Shown here: positions 10,901 to 16,568 of the stretch, one piece after another
Numbering within the stretch: position 1 is the first letter of the stretch
How the letters are laid out: every line of letters starts with the position of its first letter
Assembly: GCA_900320765.1 (NCBI GenBank)
Contig: ONTN01000016.1
Coordinates: 1 to 18,722, forward strand
Direction: 5' to 3'
Source: an uncultured Eubacteriales bacterium
GTDB lineage: Bacteria > Bacillota > Clostridia > Oscillospirales > Oscillospiraceae
Length of the DNA stretch: 18,722 nucleotides
The notes under the pieces: generated by a model
The model's input: only the letters and a program-made list of their open reading frames with translations
Database searches by the model: none
What the model was told of the DNA's origin: nothing
Made by a program: the position numbers and the translations under genes

Positions 10901-11369
10901 CTTCGGAGACCGGTTCGCCAAATTCCCGTTCAGGATCGAACTTACGCAGCTTCAGGGCGGAACCGTAAAGCCCCTGACAGATACAGAGCTGATTGTTATA
11001 AAGAAAAACGGCGAGGTTATCGGCGATGAGTTTGCTGACGGCGTTCTTGAAATCGAGCTCGGACACGGCGACGTCCTTTTGATCGAGGGCATCTACGACG
11101 GAGTGTACTACTCCGTCAGCGAGACGGATCACGGTTACTACGAGGTATCCGTATCCGGCCTGAGCGAAGGGACAATAAGAAGCGGAGTGAACGGAGGCTT
11201 GAGCGAGGTGGACTTTACGAACACGCGCGACGGCATTATCCCGACAGGCACGTCGGTATCCGTTGCCCGTGCTGCCGGGCTCTGCCTTGCCGCGTCGGCA
11301 GGAGCAGCGCTGATAACGGCTGTCAGGAAGCGCAGAAGGGCAAGAGACTGGGGAGAAGAACGTGACTAA
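4947..11369 (+). CDS. Giant cell-surface adhesin, C-terminal piece: SpaA, split Cna-B, InlB repeat, glycine-rich, isopeptide domains and sortase signal
   Basis: 2,140 residues counted from GTG 4947, though the frame is really open from 4851 and this GTG has no good ribosome site, so it continues the preceding piece. Order by position: adhesin-like modules (to about 6860); three SpaA-type prealbumin-like domains (about 6865-7110, 7288-7545, 7645-7860), each ending in a Y-x-(I/L)-x-E-style strand; Cna-B first half (ITKKWKDG, from 8047); InlB/Listeria-Bacteroides repeat (8161-8404, YTVTFDAFGG ... YAKW); glycine-rich domain (about 8405-9200) like that of ALK-type receptors; Cna-B second half (about 9500-9715); four tandem domains (9715-10030, 10045-10450, 10455-10855, 10860-11230) with K ... 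E ... N patterns of intramolecular isopeptide folds; then the IPTG sorting motif (11238-11249), a hydrophobic span and an RKRRRARD tail. Expected to be sortase-anchored to peptidoglycan; no sortase gene is in the window. Likely role adhesion or surface fibre; ligand unknown. Confidence 0.85.
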   Translation: MKLGHSASDVVSIGKGDYRIKSLQFNISVRNEKLNQSAQRFGSASGGYDAVIDENDAGGGIGDVLFIYGQTAEGEWVRLLKKDWHEGGETWVNSEYAALSGLRLTFLESEDHSKDILYYRTVMKSRHAEVSVGTVPEYELFDSEKVLSIADEAGVLCLYNATWADLYSTWEGQTKNVSFSSDGSVTGVSYSGEDYRAFPWTLDLEDGDTRQYYRYFHIQDAYRRDYDYARMSETQSSIAKRVTATGNDRKMARFVVSWQVRMTETITASEGTDIFTEPVMQDGGVFYDLLPKGSVLDTNTLRVRSNGADYAFTYELTPNWRGSGRTMLKVVIKDPGIHYTLSYETIHSWASVREYGNAVYNPVAYETGNGSITGGSADDASGLSGSDEERGWMASLDPESAGQKRFLYADARTSIAALMATSVGTSKSVRAFTDTQFKSSAFIDQNGVYVYKLTYAPDTVLRAKNLLFIDNLEDANAAGRQWQGVLYSADPEHPEYAVDVTQLKSVGANPTVYFADHSVRLTNYADGQAASDFLAEKGFSEMSEFLGSHTLEDVKSVAIYCGDSFEMKGTLSEPNKTLTAYLYMKAPEYVAERGNPYPATFNNLAFIMRLGLSGEDGTIEFIPQVTVTPDVPVFFRITADVPMIKISQDDPELTIPDIKFKLTGASYYTGRQIELYETTAYDGSAVFSDIERGSYYIEEVASTRDWVLRKLPYQVFIDGYGRLWAANLDVFKTTDGEIETDAETGKPLLKDGSVAPESYMYSASLEEGTVIRIENEPRMYADFSLYKVGKRDGRPIGGVEFSLEGRSHYDNMIYKTAVSSDDGEVFFSDVEWGEYRLTETQTTDGYRLLPADVEIIVEVGGDRRVKVYERSKTTGEPIDSSEWVSVSELGDILIMNREKYSAFSFYKAERVGEGLRYLPGAAFSLRGTSADGNAVERSAVSDENGVVEFTDIEEGVYELRETAAPSGIKITDAGLAEKGGQINYQGDTKTYNVFVYEDGSFKICERRDDGTLGAELGKNDEDKYVFLNSPLAEGQIVITKKWKDGLTGNAAANRPYPQLTLMTEAAFFSKYYTVTFDAFGGYFETGGSKYAIRYRYDELPTAAQHNAVPIPKRTNYEFAGWVYRLKDDDELHEFSLKDYDEKATITVYAKWIPSRSWVYPYTGYTQTFTAPITGDYFMQAWGADGGDATVYMIWARKGGKGAYTSGTIHLEAGQMIYVYVGGAGQAGFRQRNAYSRGGWNGGGNGANSYDGDEGSGAGGGATDFRLVDGTWNSFPSLKSRIMVAGGGGGGVALRKEDGERLLPISAALDGQKEEMPLTQVSGFAQTYKASISAKGVYTTSADSSPVGKWLAYGSFGIGGSVSNTVYSSIHSIGGAGGGWYGGIAGSTNYGDSRYQTNRHYGACGTGGTSYVSGYEGCFAVNQSSTSGNITHRSDSEYQGFVFTDPVILAGYERSSAPAKPTSDGNGYAKITYVVSEEYQASINYPEQTLIYADGAGLGPDDEIKSLNSTAKTDASGNPTSGYWEKNSDDTWTYHFMVVDPYEDYVVFEDDGLYYSAYGYRYVSEEMTPGYIILPGSVTTATVTNGLPTGSLYIMKSIVGGNNVQRFRFTVTLNNSAGRPVNGVYGGVSFRDGTGSFYLSDGDSMLITGLPAGFTYSVSEETAEGYTAAFSPASPSGRITANATATVSCVNTYTAPRVDPVDITLRKLVVGHFENSGTYELRADFRGIGVNIPYSYTVGTETYSFTSDENGNCMGIIVSLEDGESVTFERIPVGAQYRFSEPAGDYYSSWAVTDESGGTEIVQSASLAPVIGIENSTEWEMADEHERVTVTFTNRLEKTVDLSVTKIVDGRDRGEAFSITILLQNLEPGEIYSAVKSGDEPFIWVVNDEGEIIRTLDLYNGEILTIFGLPIGTVYRVAERDFAGYTPSICVNGTDTPLVRVRPDEGFENGMGTAELTVHEGDSLKVTITNSSRLGALRISKTVAGSFGDRFAKFPFRIELTQLQGGTVKPLTDTELIVIKKNGEVIGDEFADGVLEIELGHGDVLLIEGIYDGVYYSVSETDHGYYEVSVSGLSEGTIRSGVNGGLSEVDFTNTRDGIIPTGTSVSVARAAGLCLAASAGAALITAVRKRRRARDWGEERD

Positions 11370-12183
11370 AGAGGAGTTTTTAAGCGAATTTACGGGCGAG
11401 CCGCGGGAGATAACCGCCCGCATATCTTACTGCCACGGAAAGGGCGACCCCGCCTTTCCGGTGCTCGACGGTATGTACAAATGCGAGGCGCGTTTTGACG
11501 CGGCGATCGACTCAGCCACGGGTGAGCCGATAGAGACGAGGGGCTTCAACTGGCTGCGCTGGCTCGCGCCGAAGAAGCTTTTCGGCTTCTCGTATCTATA
11601 TAACTTCAAGAAGGGAAAGGCTTACCGCCTCCTTGTCCGTCAGGCGGAGCCGAAGAAGGACGCAGGCTTCTATTCCTACCTCGTTGAGAGGCTGATTGAT
11701 GCGGAGGTGGACGAGCCGCGGCTTTATAAGACGGAGAATAAGCCCCGCAAGCCCGTACTGCCCGACAGCGACGTTCTGAGAAGCGAGCTCGGAGAATTCA
11801 AGCTGAACCGCGAATTCGGTTTGTACGAGGGCACGATAGACTACCTCGGCGAGGAAGCCTCGGTGGATCTCGGCATTTCCGAGGACGGAAAAGCCGACGC
11901 CGCGCTCGAAAGGCTCGGAGAGATTTGCGCTGACCTTGAGGGCTTTGACGCAAAGATACGCGAGATCGCCGCGGAGGAGCTTTATGAGCTCGTGCCCGAC
12001 TGGTATGACGAGGAGATGAGCCGGGAGGAGTTCAAGGCCGTACTATCGGGCCCGTGCTTCTCCGTCAACTCAGACGGCAGCGCCGAGGTTATGCTGGGCT
12101 GCGGCGAGGTCTTCGCCGACCACGGTATAATTATATGGCTCGACCCGGAGGGCAACTCCCTCGGAGCCGACCTTGCAGGCTGA
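11362..12183 (+). CDS. DUF2262 domain protein coupled to the adhesin
   Basis: 273 residues, soluble, no signal peptide or membrane segment. The C-terminal half (about 140-273) fits DUF2262: GEFKLNREFGLYEGTIDYLG, a helical middle ending in the aromatic-acid run VPDWYDEE, and the closing GSAEVMLGCGEVFADHG followed by IIIWLD and ADLAG. The N-terminal half (KKLFGFSYLYNFKKGKAYRL) is a beta-rich region I do not recognise. DUF2262 has no established function. Start is GTG 11362 with GGGGAG (11350-11355) before it; it overlaps the adhesin stop by 8 bases, so its translation depends on the adhesin message. That suggests a dosage-linked partner role, but nothing in the sequence proves contact. A frameshift upstream in the adhesin could reduce its expression. 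Confidence 0.8.
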   Translation: MTKEEFLSEFTGEPREITARISYCHGKGDPAFPVLDGMYKCEARFDAAIDSATGEPIETRGFNWLRWLAPKKLFGFSYLYNFKKGKAYRLLVRQAEPKKDAGFYSYLVERLIDAEVDEPRLYKTENKPRKPVLPDSDVLRSELGEFKLNREFGLYEGTIDYLGEEASVDLGISEDGKADAALERLGEICADLEGFDAKIREIAAEELYELVPDWYDEEMSREEFKAVLSGPCFSVNSDGSAEVMLGCGEVFADHGIIIWLDPEGNSLGADLAG

Positions 12184-12251
12184 CTCCGGACAAGACTTTG
12201 AAAGCTTGCCTGACAGCGGAAAAATGTAAAACACAAATTATCAAAAGTGTA

Positions 12252-12280
12252 TAGAAAACTCTGCCTCAGTCTGATATACT
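12252..12280 (+). promoter_or_regulatory. Candidate cstA promoter overlapping the terminator hairpin
   Basis: TAGAAA (12252-12257, weak -35, four of six), 17 bases, TATACT (12275-12280), preceded by TGA to give an extended -10 (TGATATACT). Predicted start near 12287, inside the loop, so transcripts would lack the left stem arm and escape the terminator. Start spacing to the cstA ATG is about 39 nt. Alternative: cstA is reached only by read-through. Confidence 0.5.
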
Positions 12281-12305
12281 TATGCTCAGAAGACTGAGGC
12301 TTTTT
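12263..12305 (+). terminator. Intrinsic terminator after the DUF2262 gene
   Basis: Perfect 10-bp stem GCCTCAGTCT (12263-12272) and AGACTGAGGC (12291-12300), an 18-base loop, then TTTTT. It lies 79 bases after the DUF2262 stop and only 20 bases before the cstA ATG. Its loop contains a likely promoter (next entry). Confidence 0.85.
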
Positions 12306-12325
12306 GCGCGGAAAGGGGTTAGCTT

Positions 12326-13780
12326 ATGATATCGTTGCTTGTTTCGTTTGCGGTGCTGCTCGTTGGCTATTTGGTCTACGGCAGGGTTACGGAGAAGATC
12401 TTCAGACCGGACGACCGTCTGACGCCGGCTATCGCCATAAACGACGGGGTGGACTGTGTGCCGATGAAGCCGTGGAAGGCTTTTCTGGTGCAGCTGCTCA
12501 ACATTGCGGGCACGGGGCCGATCTTCGGCGCGCTGATGGGCGCGGTGTTCGGGCCGGTCGTGTTCCTTTGGATCGTGTTCGGCTCGATCCTCGGCGGCGC
12601 CGTGCACGACTATATGAGCGGTATGATAAGCTCGCGCCACGAGGGAGCGTCGATCGCTGAGCTCTCGGGCGAATATCTCGGCAGGGCGGCAAAATGGATA
12701 ATGCGCGTCTTCTCCGTCGTTCTGCTGGTGCTCTGCGGCACGGTGTTCGTCACGAGCCCGGCAGGTCTGCTCGATAAGCTGACGCCCGGTTGGATGAACG
12801 GCACCTTTTGGGCTGTCGTCATCCTTTTATACTACCTGCTCGCGACGCTTCTGCCCATTGATAAGCTGATCGGCAAGCTCTATCCCGTGTTCGGCGTGCT
12901 GCTGATCGTAATGGCGGGAGCCGTTATCGGCGGGATACTCTTCTCCGGCGGCAAATATACGATACCGGAGATAAGCCTCAAAAATCTGCACCCGGAGGGC
13001 ACACCCGTCTGGCCGTATATGTTCATTACGGTGGCCTGCGGCGCGGTCTCCGGCTTCCACGCGACCCAGTCGCCGATGATAGCAAAATGCATCCGATCGG
13101 AAAGGGAAGGCCGCAGGATATTCTACGGAGCCATGATAAGCGAGTCGGTGATCGCCCTTGTATGGGCGGCGGCAGGCGTGGCCTTCTACGGCACGACTCA
13201 GCTGCTTAACGAAGCGCTGGCAAACGGGGCTTCAAACGTGGTCTACGAGATATCCACCGGCGTTCTGGGCGTATTCGGCGGCATCCTTGCGGTGGCGGGA
13301 GTTATCGTCTGCCCGATCACCTCCGGCGACACCGCCTTCCGCAGCGCCCGCCTTATTCTTGCGGAGATATTCAAGCTGAATCAGAAGAGCATAAAAAACC
13401 GCCTTATACTTACAATTCCGCTGCTCGCCATCGGCGGGCTGCTTACCTGGTTTGCCATCGTCGACGACAACGGCTTCCAGACGATATGGCGCTATTTCTC
13501 GTGGAGCAACCAGACGCTTGCCATGATCGCCCTCTGGGCTTCTACCGCCTATCTTGTGAAAAAGGGCCCGTATCGCTTCGGCTCCCTTCTTACGGCGCTC
13601 CCGGCGACCTTTATGTCAGCCGTCAGCCTCACTTACATACTGATGGCGAAGGAGGGCTTCCGCCTCGGTCAGACGGTATCGTATATCGTCGGCGCGGCTT
13701 TCGCGGCCATCCTCTTTATCGTATATGCGGCGGCGCTGCTTCGCAGTCAGAAGAGGCAGAGCGGACTTCGCAACAGATAA
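12326..13780 (+). CDS. cstA: Carbon starvation protein CstA family transporter
   Basis: 484-residue polytopic membrane protein of the CstA/BtsT family, whose characterised members take up peptides or pyruvate. Family signatures are visible: AINDGVDCVPMKPW (37-50), NIAGTGPIFGA (59-69), HDYMSGM (94-100), GFHATQSPM, and GDTAFRSARL. It lacks the long C-terminal portion of the 701-residue Escherichia coli protein, matching the shorter form common in Clostridia. ATG 12326 has AAAGGGG (12312-12318) seven bases upstream. First gene of a run with only 34 bases to the next gene. Exact substrate (pyruvate, peptides or other) cannot be told; no LytS/LytR-type sensor pair accompanies it here. Confidence 0.93.
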   Translation: MISLLVSFAVLLVGYLVYGRVTEKIFRPDDRLTPAIAINDGVDCVPMKPWKAFLVQLLNIAGTGPIFGALMGAVFGPVVFLWIVFGSILGGAVHDYMSGMISSRHEGASIAELSGEYLGRAAKWIMRVFSVVLLVLCGTVFVTSPAGLLDKLTPGWMNGTFWAVVILLYYLLATLLPIDKLIGKLYPVFGVLLIVMAGAVIGGILFSGGKYTIPEISLKNLHPEGTPVWPYMFITVACGAVSGFHATQSPMIAKCIRSEREGRRIFYGAMISESVIALVWAAAGVAFYGTTQLLNEALANGASNVVYEISTGVLGVFGGILAVAGVIVCPITSGDTAFRSARLILAEIFKLNQKSIKNRLILTIPLLAIGGLLTWFAIVDDNGFQTIWRYFSWSNQTLAMIALWASTAYLVKKGPYRFGSLLTALPATFMSAVSLTYILMAKEGFRLGQTVSYIVGAAFAAILFIVYAAALLRSQKRQSGLRNR

Positions 13781-13814
13781 GTGACCGGAAACCAATGAAT
13801 AAAGGAGAATCGTT

Positions 13815-14909
13815 ATGAAAAAAGTATCCTCAGTCTGGCGCACCGTCGCCATAATAGCCATCTGCCTGTGCCTTGCGGTCAGCGTGCTGTACGTTATCGC
13901 CGTATCTCCGAAGCAGGACGCGAAGAAAGAGACGGCCTCCGGAGAGACGGCCCTCTCTCTTTGGACGGACAGCGCCAAGGCAAAGGAAGCCCTGACCTCA
14001 TATATGGAGGCGATCACGGACGAGAGCGGGGCGGATTATATCCCGGTCGACCGACGCGTCGCAGTTTTCGATCTGGACGGAACGCTCTTCTGCGAGACAG
14101 ACCCCAACTACTTTGACTACACGCTTCTGGTGCACCGCGTGCTTGAGGACCCGGACTACAAGGACCGCGCCAGCGCATTTGAGCGCGAGACCGCTCTGAA
14201 AATAGTGGAGCAGAACGCCTCCGGCGCTTCCTTCGTCGGGCTGGAGGTGGATCACGGTCAGGCGATAGCCTCCTCCTTCGCCGGAATGACTATCGACGAA
14301 TTCAACGCGTATATCCAGGAGTTCAAAAAGCTCAGTATGCCGAGCTATGACGGTATGCTGCGCGGCGAGGGCTGGTATAAGCCGATGCTTCAGGTGGTGG
14401 AATACCTGCAGGCAAACGATTTTACCGTCTACATCGTCAGCGGTACGGACCGCTTCATCGTGCGCGGCATCGTGGATAATTCCCCGCTGAATATTCCGAT
14501 GGGGCAGGTTATCGGCTCGGACGAGAGCGTCGTCGCCTCGGAGCAGGCAGATGAGGACGGGCTGGACTACGTCTTTGACGAGAACGATCAGCTTGTGCTC
14601 GGCGGTGAATTCCTCGTAAAGAATCTGAAAATGAACAAGGTAGCGGTTATCGCGCAGGAGATCGGCGTACAGCCGGTGCTCAGCTTCGGCAACAGCACGG
14701 GCGACTCCAGTATGGCGGAGTACGTAGTCAGCAATAACCCGTACAAGAGCCTCGCCTTTATGCTCTGCTGCGACGATCTGGAGCGGGAGAACGGCAACGT
14801 TGAAAAGGCGAACAGGATGTTTAAGCTTTGCGAGGAGCACGGCTGGGTCGCTATCTCCATGAAGAACGACTGGACGACCATATACGGCGACGGAGTGACA
14901 AAGAAATAA
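13815..14909 (+). CDS. Membrane-anchored HAD-superfamily phosphatase
   Basis: 364 residues. A short basic start and one hydrophobic span (about 11-30) act as signal anchor, with no lipobox, so the catalytic domain probably faces outward. HAD motif I is VFDLDGTLF with nucleophile D86 and acid D88; motif II is IVSGTD (S209); a motif III lysine is in LVKNLKMNK (K269 or neighbours); motif IV is GNSTGDSSM (D297). The large cap between motifs I and II (about 91-200) is like that of the phosphoserine-phosphatase-type HAD group. Likely a phosphomonoesterase, substrate unknown. AAAGGAG (13801-13807) precedes ATG 13815 by seven bases. Placed 34 bases after cstA and 35 before the macrodomain gene, so probably cotranscribed; with cstA it may supply a dephosphorylated nutrient, which is inference only. 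Confidence 0.87.
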   Translation: MKKVSSVWRTVAIIAICLCLAVSVLYVIAVSPKQDAKKETASGETALSLWTDSAKAKEALTSYMEAITDESGADYIPVDRRVAVFDLDGTLFCETDPNYFDYTLLVHRVLEDPDYKDRASAFERETALKIVEQNASGASFVGLEVDHGQAIASSFAGMTIDEFNAYIQEFKKLSMPSYDGMLRGEGWYKPMLQVVEYLQANDFTVYIVSGTDRFIVRGIVDNSPLNIPMGQVIGSDESVVASEQADEDGLDYVFDENDQLVLGGEFLVKNLKMNKVAVIAQEIGVQPVLSFGNSTGDSSMAEYVVSNNPYKSLAFMLCCDDLERENGNVEKANRMFKLCEEHGWVAISMKNDWTTIYGDGVTKK

Positions 14910-14944
14910 GCTATACAATAAAAAACCGGAACGGAGGCGGAGAT

Positions 14945-15751
14945 ATGAGCTCGTTCAATACTCAGGCGGAGAGGCTCGACTTTTTAGTAGAGGCCTTCAA
15001 GGAGGACTCGGCAGAGTATAGGGATATCGAGACCCCGCGCGACGAGGCGGGAAAGCGGGTGCTTCTCCGCTCGCTTATGAATATCAGAATGCCGAAAAGA
15101 CTTCCCGACGAGGTGCTTTCCGTACAGGACGAGTACCTGACGGAGAGGGTAAAGGAAACAGGCGTTGTGGCGGCTGACGATATCCCGTTTATCAGGGAGG
15201 GCATTGCCCTCTGGCAGGGGGATATAACGAGGCTCGCGGTCGACGCAATCGTGAACGCGGCAAACTCCCAAATGCTCGGCTGCTTTGCCCCGATGCACAC
15301 CTGCATAGATAACTGTATCCACACCTTCGCAGGGGTACAGCTTCGCGCTGAGTGCGACCGGCAGATGAAAAAACTGCGCGGGAGATACGGCTTAAGCTAC
15401 GAGCAGCCGACGGCAGTGCCTATGCTGACCGATGGGTATAACCTGCCGGCAAAGAAGGTCGTGCATATCGTAGGGCCCATAGTTACAGACAGGCTGACGC
15501 CGGAGCACGAGAGGCTGCTCGCGGACTGCTACCGCGCGACGCTCGACCTCTGCGCGGAAAACGGGCTCAGAACAGTCGCATTCTGCTGCATTTCCACCGG
15601 AGTGTTTCGCTTCCCGAACGAAAAGGCGGCGCAGATCGCCGTTAAAACGGTGACGGACTGGCTCGGGGAACACCCGGGAAAAGTTGATAAGGTCATATTC
15701 AACGTGTTCAAGGATGAGGACAGAGCATACTATGAGAAGGTATTACTCTGA
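14945..15751 (+). CDS. Zn-dependent macrodomain protein (protein-ADP-ribose hydrolase)
   Basis: 268 residues, the usual length of the Zn-macro class found beside SirTM sirtuins, which removes ADP-ribose from modified protein. A helical N-terminal extension (1-80) precedes the macrodomain: QGDIT (91-95), VDAIVNAAN (99-107), the Zn-site segment GCFAPMHTCIDN with C113, H118 and C120, and the phosphate loop CISTGVFRFP (215-224). All expected binding residues are present, so it should be active. Start at 14945 is set by GGAGG (14933-14937) seven bases upstream; the frame is open earlier but that lies inside the HAD gene. Overlaps the sirtuin start by 20 bases, the arrangement typical of this pair. 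Antagonist of the sirtuin's ADP-ribosyl transfer in known systems. Confidence 0.92.
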   Translation: MSSFNTQAERLDFLVEAFKEDSAEYRDIETPRDEAGKRVLLRSLMNIRMPKRLPDEVLSVQDEYLTERVKETGVVAADDIPFIREGIALWQGDITRLAVDAIVNAANSQMLGCFAPMHTCIDNCIHTFAGVQLRAECDRQMKKLRGRYGLSYEQPTAVPMLTDGYNLPAKKVVHIVGPIVTDRLTPEHERLLADCYRATLDLCAENGLRTVAFCCISTGVFRFPNEKAAQIAVKTVTDWLGEHPGKVDKVIFNVFKDEDRAYYEKVLL

Positions 15752-15905
15752 TAATAACGGATATCTTGAGACGATAAGAAAGGGGCTCGACGGCGTGAGG
15801 CGCTTCGCCTCTCATCTCACCGGCGGGCGCGGCACGAGGGAGGAGAATATCGACCGACTGAGGCGGAAGCTTGATAACGCCGACGCCGGTCTACGACGAC
15901 CTTAA
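15732..15905 (+). pseudogene. SirTM sirtuin, N-terminal remnant (broken)
   Basis: 57 residues from ATG 15732, which overlaps the macrodomain gene by 20 bases. MRRYYSDNNGYLETI ... NIDRLRRKLDNADA matches the usual N-terminal helices of SirTM proteins. The next residues should be the NAD-binding run around GAGAGLSTSAG; instead the frame reads GLRRP and stops at 15905. The following sequence, one frame away, re-enters the family about 70 codons later (next entry). The joint is at 15875-15888, ACGCCGACGCCGG, which encodes NADA in this frame and TPTP in the other: it looks like a deletion between short direct repeats. Confidence 0.75.
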
Positions 15906-16524
15906 AAGGCTCGTGGACGGAAAGAACTACTTCGTTATCACGACGAACGTAGATCACCAGTTCCAGAGGGCGGGCTTCGATAAAAGCCGCCTGTTTTACA
16001 CTCAGGGGGATTACGGACTTTTCCAAAGCGTCGATCCCTCGATCAAGCTGACGTTTGATAACGAGGCTTGGGTGATGCGGGCGATGGAGGCTCAGGGCTT
16101 CGTGAAGGAAGCCGACGGAGCTTTCGCGCCGCCGGAGGACAAGAGCGTTCTCAAAACCGAGCTTCCGCCGGAGCTCATACCCGTCTGCCCGCTGGACGGC
16201 GGCGAGGTCACGATGAATCTCCGCTCCGACGATTCCTTCGTTGAGGACGAGGGATGGCACGAAGCGTCCGGGCGCTACGCTGACTTCCTGCGCGAGCAAG
16301 AGGGGCGGCACGTTCTGTTTCTTGAGATAGGCGTCGGCTCGAACACCCCGGTCATAATCAAATACCCCTTCTGGCAGATGACGGACGAGAATCCGAACGC
16401 CGTCTACGCCTGCCTTAACTACAGCGAGGCCTTCTGCCCGAGACGCATCGAGCATCGCTCGATTTGCATCGAAGGCGACAGCGGAGAGGTCATAAGGGAG
16501 CTTGCCAACGGAATGGACGCTTGA
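15871..16524 (+). CDS. SirTM-class sirtuin (protein ADP-ribosyltransferase), C-terminal fragment
   Basis: 217 residues if counted from TTG 15871; no ribosome site suggests it is not a real start. Family match begins at PTPVYDDLKRLV and runs to the end. Visible: TTNVDHQF (24-31, the sirtuin T-x-N-x-D equivalent), YTQGDYG with Q45 in place of the deacetylase His as in the SirTM class, FVEDEGWH (123-130), GVGSNTP and CLNYSEAF. Missing: the whole glycine-rich NAD-binding start and small domain lost by the internal deletion, so the product should be inactive. The Zn-finger cysteines normal in the class also look eroded: FQSVDPS and CPLDGG keep one Cys (C106). The remaining sequence is well conserved, so the loss is recent or an assembly error. 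Confidence 0.85.
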   Translation: MITPTPVYDDLKRLVDGKNYFVITTNVDHQFQRAGFDKSRLFYTQGDYGLFQSVDPSIKLTFDNEAWVMRAMEAQGFVKEADGAFAPPEDKSVLKTELPPELIPVCPLDGGEVTMNLRSDDSFVEDEGWHEASGRYADFLREQEGRHVLFLEIGVGSNTPVIIKYPFWQMTDENPNAVYACLNYSEAFCPRRIEHRSICIEGDSGEVIRELANGMDA

Positions 16525-16530
16525 TATAAT
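16502..16530 (+). promoter_or_regulatory. Strong promoter of the esterase gene inside the sirtuin 3' end
   Basis: TTGCCA (16502-16507), 17 bases, TATAAT (16525-16530), with TGA just before it as an extended -10. Predicted start near 16537, about 32 nt before the esterase GTG. This makes the esterase an independent unit even if it is also reached by read-through. Confidence 0.75.
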
Positions 16531-16568
16531 AAGAAAATAATAAGAAAAAACGAAGGGAGCGAACACCA

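Noticed and set aside
13998..14918. 306-residue minus-strand frame opposite the HAD gene
   Set aside because: Antisense shadow of a gene with all catalytic motifs; no ribosome site or family match.
14828..14944. Longer start of the macrodomain protein
   Set aside because: Lies within the HAD gene; GGAGG and the family's normal opening support 14945.
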